Shown here: piece after piece, positions 17,319 to 26,262 of the stretch
Position numbering within the stretch: position 1 is the first letter of the stretch
Layout of the letters: every line of letters starts with the position of its first letter
Assembly: GCA_023458375.1 (NCBI GenBank)
Contig: JAEWZT010000002.1
Coordinates: 124,001-188,000 of the forward strand
Length of the DNA: 64,000 nt
Direction: 5' to 3'
From: Bacillota bacterium
GTDB lineage: Bacteria; Bacillota; Clostridia; Christensenellales; CAG-314
Position numbers and translations under genes: made by a program
The notes under the pieces: generated by a model
The model's input: the letters and a program-made list of their open reading frames with translations, nothing else
Told to the model about the DNA's origin: nothing
The model's database searches: none

Positions 17319-18908
17319 TTACAGCTTTTCCAGTTCCTTGACTTCCTTTTCAATGTTTAAGCGGGGAAAAAGGTTTTCGCCCTTTTCCGTTTTATTTTGG
17401 TAAACAAAGCCGTAACGGGCGCCGTCAAAATCGTTTGGAGCTTTGCCAAGCCCCAGCTTTTGGAAAATCTTATCGGCGGTTTGGGGGATAAAGGGTGAAA
17501 GCAGCAGAGCCGCTGCCCTTATGCTTTCGCAAAGGTTATAAAGCACTCTGTCAAGCTCTTCCTGCCTGCCCTCTTTGTTAAGCGTCCAAGGGATGCTTTC
17601 GTCAATATATTTATTTGCCCTGTTAATTAAACGGAATATACAGGCGAGCGCTTCCGAAGGGTTTGTCCCCTCAATATTTTTCTTAACTTCGCCGTAAAGG
17701 GAGTTTATGGCGTCTACAAGTTCGCGCTCTTCCTCTTTGGCGTTATTGCCGTCTTGTAAAAGTTGCGCCAAAGCGCCTTTTGCGGCGTTGGGCACAAAAC
17801 CGCCCCTGTATTGCTCAACCATCGCAACGCTTCTTGAAACCAAGTTGCCCAAAGAATTGCATAAGTCGGCGTTAATTCTGTTTAAAAACAGTTCGTGCGT
17901 GTAGTTTCCGTCGCTTCCGAAAGGAATTTCCCTAAGCAGATAGTAGCGCAGCGCGTCCACGCCGTATCTTTCGCAAAGGGGTTCGGGGTAAACGACGTTG
18001 CCCTTGCTTTTGCTCATTCTGTCGTTGTTAAAGTTTATATAGCCGTGCCCGTAAACTTTTTTGGGCAAAGGCAAATCAAGCGCCATCAACAGCGCCGGCC
18101 AAATAATGCAGTGGAAACGCGTAATTTCCTTGCCCACCATATGCAAATCGGCGGGCCAAAACTTTTGGAAAAGGCTGTCGTCGGCAGATAAATACCCCAC
18201 CGCCGAAAGGTAGTTTGCAAGCGCGTCTATCCAGACGTAGGCGATATGCTTTCCGTCAAAGGGCAGGGGAACGCCCCAGCTAAATGTGGTGCGCGACACG
18301 CAAAGGTCTTTAAGCCCCGGCTTGATAAAGTTGTTTATCATTTCGTTTTGGCGGCTTTTGGGTTCAATAAAGGAGGGGTTTTGTTCGTAGTATTCCAACA
18401 ACTTATCGGCGTATTTTGACAGCGCGAAAAAGTAGCTTTCCTCCCTTTCAATATGAACGGGTCTGTGGCAGTCGGGGCAAAGCCCCTTGTCAAGCTGGCT
18501 TTCCGTCCAAAAAGATTCGCAGGGCGTGCAGTAAAGCCCTTCGTAAGAAGATTTGTATAAGTCGCCCTTTTCAAGCAAGAGCTTATATATCTTTTGCACG
18601 CACTCCTGGTGGTAGCCGTCGGTAGTGCGCACGAACTTGTCGTAGCTTATGCCCAAAAGCTCCCATAACTTAACGATATTTTTATAAAGCCCGTCAACGT
18701 ATTCCTGCGGCGTTTTGCCGGCGGCTTTTGCAGACTCTTCCACCTTTTGCCCGTGTTCGTCAGTGCCCGTCAGGTAAAACACCTCATAGCCCTCTAAGCG
18801 CTTAAACCTTGCCAGACAGTCGCAGATTACGCTTGTATAGCTGTGCCCTATCGTCAGTCTTCCCGACGAATAATATATTGGGGTGGTTATATAATAGGTT
18901 TTTTTCAT
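17319..18908 (-). CDS. metG: Methionyl-tRNA synthetase
   Basis: 529 aa class I synthetase that charges tRNA-Met. It has the N-terminal TPIYYSSGRLTIGHSYT block with the HIGH-equivalent IGHS, a zinc knuckle (CTPCESFW and CPDCHRP), and the KMSKS loop as RMSKSKGNV. The protein stops after the anticodon-binding domain and lacks the C-terminal Trbp111-like dimerisation domain often found in 640-680 aa bacterial versions. No T-box leader fits in the 90-base upstream gap. The promoter is at 18948-18976, divergent from spmA. Confidence 0.97.
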   Translation of the reverse strand: MKKTYYITTPIYYSSGRLTIGHSYTSVICDCLARFKRLEGYEVFYLTGTDEHGQKVEESAKAAGKTPQEYVDGLYKNIVKLWELLGISYDKFVRTTDGYHQECVQKIYKLLLEKGDLYKSSYEGLYCTPCESFWTESQLDKGLCPDCHRPVHIEREESYFFALSKYADKLLEYYEQNPSFIEPKSRQNEMINNFIKPGLKDLCVSRTTFSWGVPLPFDGKHIAYVWIDALANYLSAVGYLSADDSLFQKFWPADLHMVGKEITRFHCIIWPALLMALDLPLPKKVYGHGYINFNNDRMSKSKGNVVYPEPLCERYGVDALRYYLLREIPFGSDGNYTHELFLNRINADLCNSLGNLVSRSVAMVEQYRGGFVPNAAKGALAQLLQDGNNAKEEERELVDAINSLYGEVKKNIEGTNPSEALACIFRLINRANKYIDESIPWTLNKEGRQEELDRVLYNLCESIRAAALLLSPFIPQTADKIFQKLGLGKAPNDFDGARYGFVYQNKTEKGENLFPRLNIEKEVKELEKL

Positions 18909-18947
18909 ATATATTTTCCCCTCCTTTTTGCTTATGCGGTAGAAAAA

Positions 18948-18976
18948 ATTATATCAATTTAAGCAAAATATGTAAA
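18948..18976 (-). promoter_or_regulatory. metG promoter
   Basis: On the minus strand TTTACA, 17-bp spacer, TATAAT. It sits in the 91-base divergent gap to spmA. Confidence 0.72.
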
Positions 18977-18999
18977 GCGGAAAAGGAATATAATGCCTT

Positions 19000-19701
19000 A
19001 TGAACCTTTTATGGACTTTTATAATTATAGCCGATATCGTGATGCTTTTAACCGTTGACCCCTCGCTGCTTTTACCCTCGGTAACTTCGGCGGGGCGCGA
19101 CTCTCTCGCCCTTTCCTTTTCTTTGGCGGCGCTTTACTTTTTTTGGATGGGTATAATGCAGATAGTAAAGGACGCGGGGCTTACCGACAAACTGGGCAGG
19201 TTTGTAAAGCCCTTAATTGACAGGCTTTACGGCAAGGTAAACGACACCGCGAGGGCTTTTATAGCGCTTAATTTGGCTTCAAACCTTTTGGGGGTGGGCA
19301 GCGCCGCCACGCCCGCCGCGCTTTCGGCGATAGAAGAAATGGAAAGGGAACGGCAGGAAAAAGAGGAGAAAATAGAAAGGGAATTGCGGCATAAAAATAA
19401 AGAGGGGGCGGAAAACAAAAAGGGAGGCGTAACTGATTACGGCGAAGAGGACAAAAGCAAGGGTGGCGAAAAGTTTTTGCGTGAAAAAAAACCCGTCGGC
19501 AAGCTTCCGCGCAGCATGGCTATGCTTTTTGTAATCAACGCCACTTCCATACAGCTTTTGCCTACTACTGTAATGAGTTTAAGGGCAAGCATGGGCAGCT
19601 TAAACGCAGCCGACATAGTGCTGCCCACCTTAATAGCTACAATCGCCACTACCTTTTTAGGTATTGTCCTGACCTCTTTAATGTTTAAAAACGATGGTTA
19701 A
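19000..19701 (+). CDS. spmA: Spore maturation protein A-like membrane protein
   Basis: 233 aa with nucleoside-recognition (gate) domain membrane segments. The LNLASNLLGVGSAATPAALSA block is highly characteristic of SpmA. Between it and the downstream LPRSMAMLFVINATSIQLLP block lies a hydrophilic insert (about 112-168) rich in E, K and G, which makes it longer than the usual approx. 195 aa. In Bacillus SpmA and SpmB help dehydrate the spore core; homologues also occur in non-spore-formers. AAAAGGA precedes ATG 19000. Its end overlaps spmB by 8 bases. Confidence 0.88.
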   Translation: MNLLWTFIIIADIVMLLTVDPSLLLPSVTSAGRDSLALSFSLAALYFFWMGIMQIVKDAGLTDKLGRFVKPLIDRLYGKVNDTARAFIALNLASNLLGVGSAATPAALSAIEEMERERQEKEEKIERELRHKNKEGAENKKGGVTDYGEEDKSKGGEKFLREKKPVGKLPRSMAMLFVINATSIQLLPTTVMSLRASMGSLNAADIVLPTLIATIATTFLGIVLTSLMFKNDG

Positions 19702-20200
19702 TTACATAATTCCTATTTTAATACTGGCGCTTATTGTTTACGCCGTCATAAAAAAAGTTAAGTGCTACGACTCCTTTGTGCTGGGGGCGAAGCAAACGCT
19801 TCCTTTGGTGTTTTCGCTTTTCCCCTATATCTGCGCCGTCTATTTGATGATTTATTTAATGCGCGCCGCGGGGCTTGCCGCCTACCTGACTCAGTTTTTG
19901 TCCCCCGTTTTTAATCTTTTGGGCATTCCCGGCGAACTTGCCGAAATAATTATTTTGCGCCCTTTCAGCGGAAGCGGCTCGCTGGCGCTACTAGAAAACA
20001 TTTACCGCCAATACGGAACGGAGGGCTACGTCGCGCGCTGCGCAAGCGTCATTATGGGCAGCACCGAAACGGTTTTTTACGTCGCGGGGGTGTATTTTGC
20101 AAACATTAAGGCAAAGGGCATAGGCAAAGTAATGTTTATTGCCCTTGTCTGCTCCTTTTTGGGCTGCATTTTAGCCTGCGCGCTATGCAGAATAATGTAA
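19694..20200 (+). CDS. spmB: Spore maturation protein B-like membrane protein
   Basis: 168 aa gate-domain membrane protein. LRPFSGSGSLALLENIYRQYGTEG and IMGSTETVFYVAGVYF (in two neighbouring blocks) are SpmB signatures. It overlaps spmA by 8 bases and presumably forms a complex with it. No terminator is clear before the convergent protease gene 72 bases on. Confidence 0.9.
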   Translation: MVNYIIPILILALIVYAVIKKVKCYDSFVLGAKQTLPLVFSLFPYICAVYLMIYLMRAAGLAAYLTQFLSPVFNLLGIPGELAEIIILRPFSGSGSLALLENIYRQYGTEGYVARCASVIMGSTETVFYVAGVYFANIKAKGIGKVMFIALVCSFLGCILACALCRIM

Positions 20201-20272
20201 ATTTACTGAAACTTTTAATTGCGTTCCTTGTGTTTTTAAGACGATACTATTTTAAAATTTTTGATCTTGTAA

Positions 20273-21121
20273 TTATGCAATCAGATTATTTGCATCATTT
20301 TGATTATTAATAACCATCATCACTATTTTTCTAAATTCAAGCAATTCAGATGCCCATATGTAATAACCTAAATTCATCATAAGGTTGGCTCTTGGCATGG
20401 GCAAATTTTGCGTGGGTATGCTTACAACTTCAATTTTTTTGTCAAGGTTAATTGTGGGTCCCATAAATAAAATTCCCAAAAATATAACTCTGTCTGCAAC
20501 GGTAAGCTGTTTTTTCTTTTTGTCACTTACAAGACCTTCGTTAACAATGAAAATCGGCGAACCCGAGGAGCCAGGAAAACAAGCAATATCTACAACGCCA
20601 ATATTATTCGATTTAATATTATTGTTTTTAAATTGTATTGCTGGGTGATTTGCAGTAATCCCGCGCCTAAAAAGAGGAAGATTACTCTCTTCGTTCCAAA
20701 GTCCATTTGGGTAACCGACCATTAAAACATCTTCAACTGCCGATAAATCTTCTAATTTTGTTTTTTCCCATATTAATGATTCTTCAATTTTAGTTATAAA
20801 AGGTTTAATTTTCATTTGCTCTAAATATTTAAAAATAGGTAGGGCAAAACAAAAGCACAAATCTTGTGTGGGGTGTTTAATCCAATCGGTATCATACTTT
20901 ATATTGAATTTTTCTATTACGCCATCGTCTTTTTCAATATGAATACAAAAGTCTACTTCCGCTTTCGTTTGGTAATTAACGACATGTTGGTTAGTAACTA
21001 TTATTGGAAAAAAATTTTTGTCAATTTGCATTTCAAAGAAAAATCCCGTTCCGCATGAAGTTCCACAAACGAGACGCATGGTTGAATACATAAGTTTTTC
21101 GGAAACTGTGGTTGGTTTCAT
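20273..21121 (-). CDS. Trypsin-like serine peptidase, probably horizontally acquired
   Basis: 282 aa. The catalytic triad of a chymotrypsin-fold peptidase is readable: His in IIVTNQHVV (about 40-48), Asp in TQDLCF (about 85-90) and the nucleophile in ACFPGSSGSPIF. There is no signal peptide, membrane segment or PDZ domain, so it is likely cytosolic and unlike HtrA. The gene is clearly more A/T-rich, with different codon choice (AAT, ATT, AAA, TTT) from its neighbours. It sits between convergent spmB and the MntP-like gene, with AGAGG before ATG 21121. Stand-alone peptidases of this kind are found in bacterial defence and stress loci, but nothing beside it proves such a role. Confidence 0.78.
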   Translation of the reverse strand: MKPTTVSEKLMYSTMRLVCGTSCGTGFFFEMQIDKNFFPIIVTNQHVVNYQTKAEVDFCIHIEKDDGVIEKFNIKYDTDWIKHPTQDLCFCFALPIFKYLEQMKIKPFITKIEESLIWEKTKLEDLSAVEDVLMVGYPNGLWNEESNLPLFRRGITANHPAIQFKNNNIKSNNIGVVDIACFPGSSGSPIFIVNEGLVSDKKKKQLTVADRVIFLGILFMGPTINLDKKIEVVSIPTQNLPMPRANLMMNLGYYIWASELLEFRKIVMMVINNQNDANNLIA

Positions 21122-21179
21122 ATTTTGACCTCTGTAAATTTGTATAAAAGTATAACATTCTTTTAAAAATAAATCAAAT

Positions 21180-21689
21180 TTACAAAAGCTTTGTTACTGA
21201 AAGGGCTATTAAGGCTATGCCCCCGGCAATATTTCTTGCTCTGCCGCCCCCCGCGAAAGAGCCGATTTTTTCTCCCAGCAGAAAAAAAAGGTAATGGAAA
21301 AGCGCGACGGCAATTGAGCAAATCACGCCGTTATATCCCAAAGCCGCCAAAGAAAAAGCCCCCAGCGCGCCGTCTACGGCAACGGAAAAAGCCGCGCCGA
21401 TGCCCTCGCCTTTAATTGCCCCCGAAAGTTTTGACATAAAGGAAAGAGTTTCTTCTTTTTTTACAATCGTATTCAAGCCTATAAGCGCAAGCAGCGCCGC
21501 GCCCAAAAGCTGGGCGTCGGCAATGCGGGAAAGCGCTTCGCCCAAAAGCTGAAACAGCAGGCACATAAAAAGCGTAACGGCGGCAACGACGGGCGCAAGC
21601 CCCTTGCTTTTCCCCAGTCCGCAGCCGCACACAAAGCTGTCCACCGATACCACCGCGGCGGTAAGCAGCACAATCAAAATTCCGTCCAT
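21180..21689 (-). CDS. MntP/YtaF-like membrane protein
   Basis: 169 aa with six hydrophobic segments in two inverted halves. Each half opens with an acidic metal-transport motif: VVSVDSFVCGCGLG (about 14-27) and AFSVAVDGALGAFSLA (about 100-115). This is the DUF204/MntP fold of manganese exporters and of the sporulation protein YtaF. The short intracellular loop and the second-half wording are closer to YtaF; I cannot separate the two for sure. Confidence 0.8.
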   Translation of the reverse strand: MDGILIVLLTAAVVSVDSFVCGCGLGKSKGLAPVVAAVTLFMCLLFQLLGEALSRIADAQLLGAALLALIGLNTIVKKEETLSFMSKLSGAIKGEGIGAAFSVAVDGALGAFSLAALGYNGVICSIAVALFHYLFFLLGEKIGSFAGGGRARNIAGGIALIALSVTKLL

Positions 21690-22229
21690 ATTTTTATACT
21701 ATGTTTTTTGACAGGAGCGCGACAAAGATTTTGTGTTAATTGCCTATTATATTTCCGCCACGCTTAGAGGCAAAAAGACGGATAATAAGCGCTGAAACAA
21801 CAAAAAGAATTATGCGAAAAAAGTTTAAACGCCGCTTAAAAAGCAGATATTTTGTAAGCTAAAAATGCAATAACCATACTCCAAATAAATGCGTCTCATA
21901 AAAGTATATAAGCCTGCTGTATTATTTTGCAAGTATTTAAGAGGCTAGGCAAACTGCGTTTGCTTGCGGGGCGGCATATTTAAAATATAAAATACTTAAA
22001 GGGCGCCGCTTTTAATGCGCGCTAAATTAAAGGCTTACAAATATATTTTTGAAGGCTTAAAGGGCGCAAAAGAAAAATGGGCAGAGCGGCGAAAAATCTT
22101 GAATTAAGCATTTTTAAAATATAAAAACGCAAATATTAAAACAAAAGTTAGGCAAAATAATAAGAGAATTGAAGTGAAAAATGTTCATTAAAAAGTTGTC
22201 TAAAATTGAGATTTTAGGGCGCTATTGCG
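21690..22229. other. Gene-free spacer upstream of oad operon
   Basis: About 540 bases. A coding-like run LKAYKYIFEGLKGAKEKW...RRKILN ends at a stop near 22105 but has no start or family match, and may be a gene remnant. The oad promoter follows. Confidence 0.4.
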
Positions 22230-22259
22230 TTGTTTGTTGACAGCAAGGGGTGTTATAAT
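22230..22259 (+). promoter_or_regulatory. Likely oad operon promoter
   Basis: TATAAT at 22254-22259 with an extended TGT before it; an 18-bp spacer leads back to TTGTTT (22230-22235). A perfect TTGACA at 22237 is only 11 bp from the -10, so it is probably not the -35. Confidence 0.5.
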
Positions 22260-22290
22260 AATTTGGGGGAATTTGGAGGTATAAACGCTT

Positions 22291-23676
22291 ATGAAGGTAA
22301 AATTCACCGAAACGGCTCTACGCGACGCTAACCAATCGCTAATTGCAACGCGCCTTCCATGGCAGGCGATAGAACCTATTTTGCCCGCAATGGACAAAGC
22401 GGGATACTATTCTGTGGAGTGCTGGGGTGGCGCGGTATTTGACTGCTGCCTTAGATACCTGCAAGAGGACCCTTGGACAAGGCTTAGAAAACTGCGCGAA
22501 GGGCTGCCCAATACAAAGCTGCAAATGCTTTTAAGGGGGCAAAACCTTTTGGGTTATAAACATTACCCCGACGACGCCGTTAAAAAGTTTGTTGATAAGT
22601 CCATTGAAAACGGTATAGATATTATCCGCATATTTGACGCTTTAAACGACATTAGGAACCTTGAAGTCGCCGTAAAAGAGGCAAAAAAGGGCGGCGCGCT
22701 TGTGTCGGGCGCCATTTCTTATACCACAAGCCCCGTGCACACGCTTGAAAGCTTTGCCGACTATGCAAAAAGGCTTGCGGACTTGGGCGTAGACACCATT
22801 TGCGTAAAGGATATGGCGGGCGTTATGAGCCCCAAAGAAGCTTTTGACTTGGTTAAGGCGATTAAAGCCAAAGTAAAACTGCCTTTAATTTTGCATACCC
22901 ACAGCACTACGGGGCTTGCCTTTATGACTTATTTAAAGGGCGTAGAAGCGGGCGCCGATATAATTGACACCGCGATAAGCAGTTTTTCGGGCGGTTCTTC
23001 GCAGCCCTCTACCGAAACGCTTAACTATGCCTTAAAACAGTTGGGCTACGAAACGGACCTTGACGAAGAAATACTTAAAGAAATAGACGACCACTTTAAA
23101 ACCTTGCGCGACGACTACTTAAAGGACGGGACGCTTAACCCGCGCATGCTTGTAACAGACGCGAACGCGCTTAGCTACAAGGTTCCGGGCGGAATGTTAA
23201 GCAACTTGGTGGCGCAGCTAAAACAGCAAAACGCCTTAGACCGCTTAGACGAGGTGCTTGAAGAAACGCCAAAAGTCCGCGCCGACTTAGGTTACCCCCC
23301 GCTTGTTACCCCCATGAGCCAGATGGTGGGCGTGCAGGCGACTTCCAACGTGCTTTTGGGCAGGCGTTACGCAAGCATCACAAAGGAAGTTAAATCGTAT
23401 GTGCGCGGCGAATACGGAACGCCCCCCGCGCCCATTTCCAAAGAAATGATTAAAATCGTTTTGGGCGACGAAGTGCCCTTAAAGGAAAGGTTTGCCGACG
23501 GCTTAAAACCCATATTTGAAGAAACAAAGGCTAAGCTTAAAGGCAAGGCGAAAAGCGACGAGGACGTTTTAAGCTATATTTTGTTCCCGCAGGTTACCGA
23601 AAGGTATTGGGAAATTGAAGAAGAAAAAACTTCCCGCAAAGTAAAATATTCCATTTTAAAGGGGGAAAATAAATGA
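22291..23676 (+). CDS. oadA: Oxaloacetate decarboxylase alpha subunit (carboxyltransferase)
   Basis: 461 aa. It moves the C4 carboxyl of oxaloacetate to biotin. The N-terminal TIM barrel begins FTETALRDANQSLIATR, the HMGL-like signature of OadA and pyruvate carboxylase; metal ligands lie in the D of LRD and in LHTHSTTG, and the biotin-reacting lysine region in CVKDMAGVM. It stops after the PYC-type conserved domain and has no C-terminal biotinyl domain; a separate carrier gene follows. The end overlaps oadG by 4 bases. Without a membrane partner it could be called PycB, but the linked beta and gamma subunits make oxaloacetate decarboxylase the better name. Confidence 0.93.
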   Translation: MKVKFTETALRDANQSLIATRLPWQAIEPILPAMDKAGYYSVECWGGAVFDCCLRYLQEDPWTRLRKLREGLPNTKLQMLLRGQNLLGYKHYPDDAVKKFVDKSIENGIDIIRIFDALNDIRNLEVAVKEAKKGGALVSGAISYTTSPVHTLESFADYAKRLADLGVDTICVKDMAGVMSPKEAFDLVKAIKAKVKLPLILHTHSTTGLAFMTYLKGVEAGADIIDTAISSFSGGSSQPSTETLNYALKQLGYETDLDEEILKEIDDHFKTLRDDYLKDGTLNPRMLVTDANALSYKVPGGMLSNLVAQLKQQNALDRLDEVLEETPKVRADLGYPPLVTPMSQMVGVQATSNVLLGRRYASITKEVKSYVRGEYGTPPAPISKEMIKIVLGDEVPLKERFADGLKPIFEETKAKLKGKAKSDEDVLSYILFPQVTERYWEIEEEKTSRKVKYSILKGENK

Positions 23677-24035
23677 CTTATGCTCTCCTTTTTCTGTTAT
23701 CCGAGGGGCGCGGCATAGGTTACGGCTTGATGCTGTCTTTGGTGGGCGTGGTTGCGGTATTTGCCATACTCACGGTGTTTATGCTCATTATTATGTTTTT
23801 GTCTTGGATAACAAATACCCTAAGCCAAAGGGCCCTTAAAAAAGCAAACCAACCCCCCGCCGCCGTTATAGCCGCCAAAAGAGAGGCAGTAAGCCAGGGG
23901 GAGCTTAAACTTACCAATTGCAGCGAAAAAGACGCCGCCTTGATTATGGCGATCGTTGCCGACAACAGCGGCATACCGCTTGAAAACTTGCGCTTTAACA
24001 GCATAAAACTTACGGGGGAGGAAGAGGACAAATGA
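23673..24035 (+). CDS. oadG: Oxaloacetate decarboxylase gamma chain-like
   Basis: 120 aa, with one membrane helix at about 20-45 and a hydrophilic C-terminal half. OadG-type subunits hold the alpha subunit to the membrane beta subunit. Sequence conservation in this family is low; the call rests on size, topology and position, with ATGA overlaps to both neighbours. Confidence 0.78.
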   Translation: MTYALLFLLSEGRGIGYGLMLSLVGVVAVFAILTVFMLIIMFLSWITNTLSQRALKKANQPPAAVIAAKREAVSQGELKLTNCSEKDAALIMAIVADNSGIPLENLRFNSIKLTGEEEDK

Positions 24036-24409
24036 TTTACAAAGTCAGGCTTAACGACAAAATATATGAAGTTGACGTAACGGAAGGAGAAGCTTCTTTG
24101 ATAAACGTCAGCCAAGAAAGCGAAGTTGCTCCCGCCCCTTCTCCCGCAGCCCCGCCCGTTGCTCCCCTTGCGGTAGTAAGGACTGTGCAAAGCAGCGTGA
24201 ACATGGTAAAAGCGCCTTTCCCCGGCATAGTAATTTCCATAAAGGTAAGCGTTGGCGACGTTATCAAAGCGGGTCAAGTGGTAGCGGTTATAGAAGCCAT
24301 GAAAATGGAAAACGAAATAGTAGCGGCAAAATCGGGTAAGGTAAACCATATTTACGTCGTCAAAGGCGCGCAGGTATCTACCGGCACCCCCTTGATTGAC
24401 TTTACTTAA
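24032..24409 (+). CDS. Biotin carboxyl carrier subunit
   Basis: 125 aa. An N-terminal approx. 30-residue domain is followed by an Ala/Pro hinge (APAPSPAAPPVAPLA) and a complete biotinyl domain with EAMKMEN, the lysine being the biotinylation site. It carries CO2 from the alpha to the beta subunit. Being a separate gene, it resembles GcdC/MmdC carriers rather than the fused OadA form. Substrate for the BirA encoded 1.9 kb downstream. Confidence 0.95.
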   Translation: MIYKVRLNDKIYEVDVTEGEASLINVSQESEVAPAPSPAAPPVAPLAVVRTVQSSVNMVKAPFPGIVISIKVSVGDVIKAGQVVAVIEAMKMENEIVAAKSGKVNHIYVVKGAQVSTGTPLIDFT

Positions 24410-24424
24410 AGAGGGGATAAAGAT

Positions 24425-25597
24425 ATGGCGGAACTTATAAAAGACCTTCAAAGCCTTTGGACCGATTCGGGGCTTTCCCAAATGGGTATAAAATCTTTCA
24501 TAATGATTTTGGTCGCCCTTACGCTTTTATTTTTGGGTATCGCAAAAAAGTTTGAACCGCTTTTGCTGGTGGGGCTGGGTTTTGGAATGCTTTTGTCCAA
24601 CCTGCCCATGTCGGGGCTTTATACCCCCTCCCTTTGGTCAAGCTCCCACCCCGACTACGGGACGGTATTAACTCAGGGCGGTTTGATTGACATATTGTAT
24701 ATAGGCGTAAAGACTGGGCTTTATCCCTGTTTGATTTTCATAGGCGTAGGGGCGATGACCGACTTCGGCCCCCTTATGTCTTCCCCTAAAAGCTTCCTTT
24801 TGGGAGGCGCTGCGCAAATAGGCATTTATATTGCATTTTTACTTGCGCTTGTTTTCGGTTTTTCCGACCTTCAATCGGCAAGCATAGCCATAATAGGCAG
24901 TTCCGACGGACCTACGGCAATTTGGCTTACAAAAAGCCTTGCGCCCGAGCTATTAGGACCAATCGCTGTGGCAAGCTATTCGTATATGGCGCTAATACCC
25001 ATAATTCAACCTCCCATTATGCGGGCTTTGACTACAAGAAAAGAGCGCTTGGTGGTAATGGAAGAGGGCAAACAGCCTACCCGCGTTCAAAAAATATGCT
25101 TCCCCATACTAGTTACCGCCGTTACGGTTCTGCTGCTTCCCAGTGTTTCCGCTTTGATAGGCTGCCTAATGTTTGGCAATTTGCTTAAAGAATGCGGCGT
25201 TACCGAAAGGCTTTCCGATACGGCGCAAAACGCCTTAATGAATATTGTTACGATTTTTTTAGGGCTTTCGGTGGGCGCTACGGCACAGGCGGAAACTTTT
25301 TTGACATGGGAAACGCTTATAATAATAGGCATCGGACTGCTTGCATTTGCTTTTTCCACTGCGGGCGGCGTGCTTTTCGGCAAGTTTTTGTGCTGGGTTA
25401 CAAAGGGCAAGGTCAACCCTTTAATAGGCGCGGCGGCGGTTTCGGCAATACCTATGGCGGCGCGCGTAGCCAACAAAGTAGGGCGCGACTACGACCCCAA
25501 CAACTACCTTTTGATGCACGCAATGGGACCCAACGTGTCGGGAGTGCTGGCTTCGGCGGTGGTGGCGGGGCTGTTTATGACGGTATTCGGCGGATAA
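24425..25597 (+). CDS. oadB: Na+-translocating decarboxylase beta subunit
   Basis: 390 aa, about nine membrane segments. It decarboxylates carboxybiotin and exports Na+. The Na+-site motifs IIGSSDGPTAIW (key Asp) and MGPNVSGVLASA (key Asn) are intact, as is GVGAMTDFGPL. GAGGGG-type ribosome site precedes ATG 24425, 15 bases after the carrier gene. Last gene of the operon; no clear terminator follows. Confidence 0.95.
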   Translation: MAELIKDLQSLWTDSGLSQMGIKSFIMILVALTLLFLGIAKKFEPLLLVGLGFGMLLSNLPMSGLYTPSLWSSSHPDYGTVLTQGGLIDILYIGVKTGLYPCLIFIGVGAMTDFGPLMSSPKSFLLGGAAQIGIYIAFLLALVFGFSDLQSASIAIIGSSDGPTAIWLTKSLAPELLGPIAVASYSYMALIPIIQPPIMRALTTRKERLVVMEEGKQPTRVQKICFPILVTAVTVLLLPSVSALIGCLMFGNLLKECGVTERLSDTAQNALMNIVTIFLGLSVGATAQAETFLTWETLIIIGIGLLAFAFSTAGGVLFGKFLCWVTKGKVNPLIGAAAVSAIPMAARVANKVGRDYDPNNYLLMHAMGPNVSGVLASAVVAGLFMTVFGG

Positions 25598-26262
25598 GGC
25601 GCTTGCCCCAAAAAATAAGTTTTATCGGGAAGCTTTAAATAAGACCTTAAAAACTTTATTTTGCTAAACCCAAAAATGCGTTATTTAATAAACGCGCGTG
25701 TAGAGAGAAGCAAAGGCGCTTAATAAGCGTAAGGTTTTGCGGCAAAGCCTTGGATAGCGAAAAACTAGCGGTTATAATTAAGATGCGGCTTATCGTAAAG
25801 CGCCTTAAAAAAATATATTTTTAAAGCGTTGTTTTATAAAGTTTTTAAAAAGAAGATAACCGTAAAATAATTAAACCCACAAAGATGGCGCGATATAACC
25901 TGCGGATTAGGAAAGCTGAATAATTTACTGTAAGTTTTTTATCTTATAAAAACTTAAAAATGCAAGGTGAAAATCACTGCTCTGCGGGAAAGGCTCTTGC
26001 GGCTGTTTTAATACGGCAATAAACAGCGGTAACGGCGTATGTGTAACACACATAAGCTCGGCATATACTACTTCGCATTTGCCCTTTCGCAGGGTTTTGC
26101 GGCGTTTAGGGCGGCTTTTTAAAAGTGCTTTAAGCGGGGCACAAGGCGCCAAGGTTTATTCTAGGGAGCGCTTGCCCGCAGATAGACAAGAAGGCGCAAA
26201 TGGGTATTACGCCTCTTAAAAGTGCGCCAGCGCCCCTTAAAAAGGCATAAATTGACTAAGTA
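25598..26262. other. Spacer between oadB and birA
   Basis: 665 bases with no supported gene. A minus ORF (25925-26152) has no ribosome site and no family features. Neither a terminator for oad nor a promoter for birA is convincing. Confidence 0.4.

Noticed and set aside
22237..22259. TTGACA/TATAAT pair as a consensus promoter for oadA
   Set aside because: Only 11 bp separates them; TTGTTT with an 18-bp spacer is a better fit.
25925..26152. 75-aa minus ORF downstream of oadB
   Set aside because: No ribosome site, no recognisable motif.
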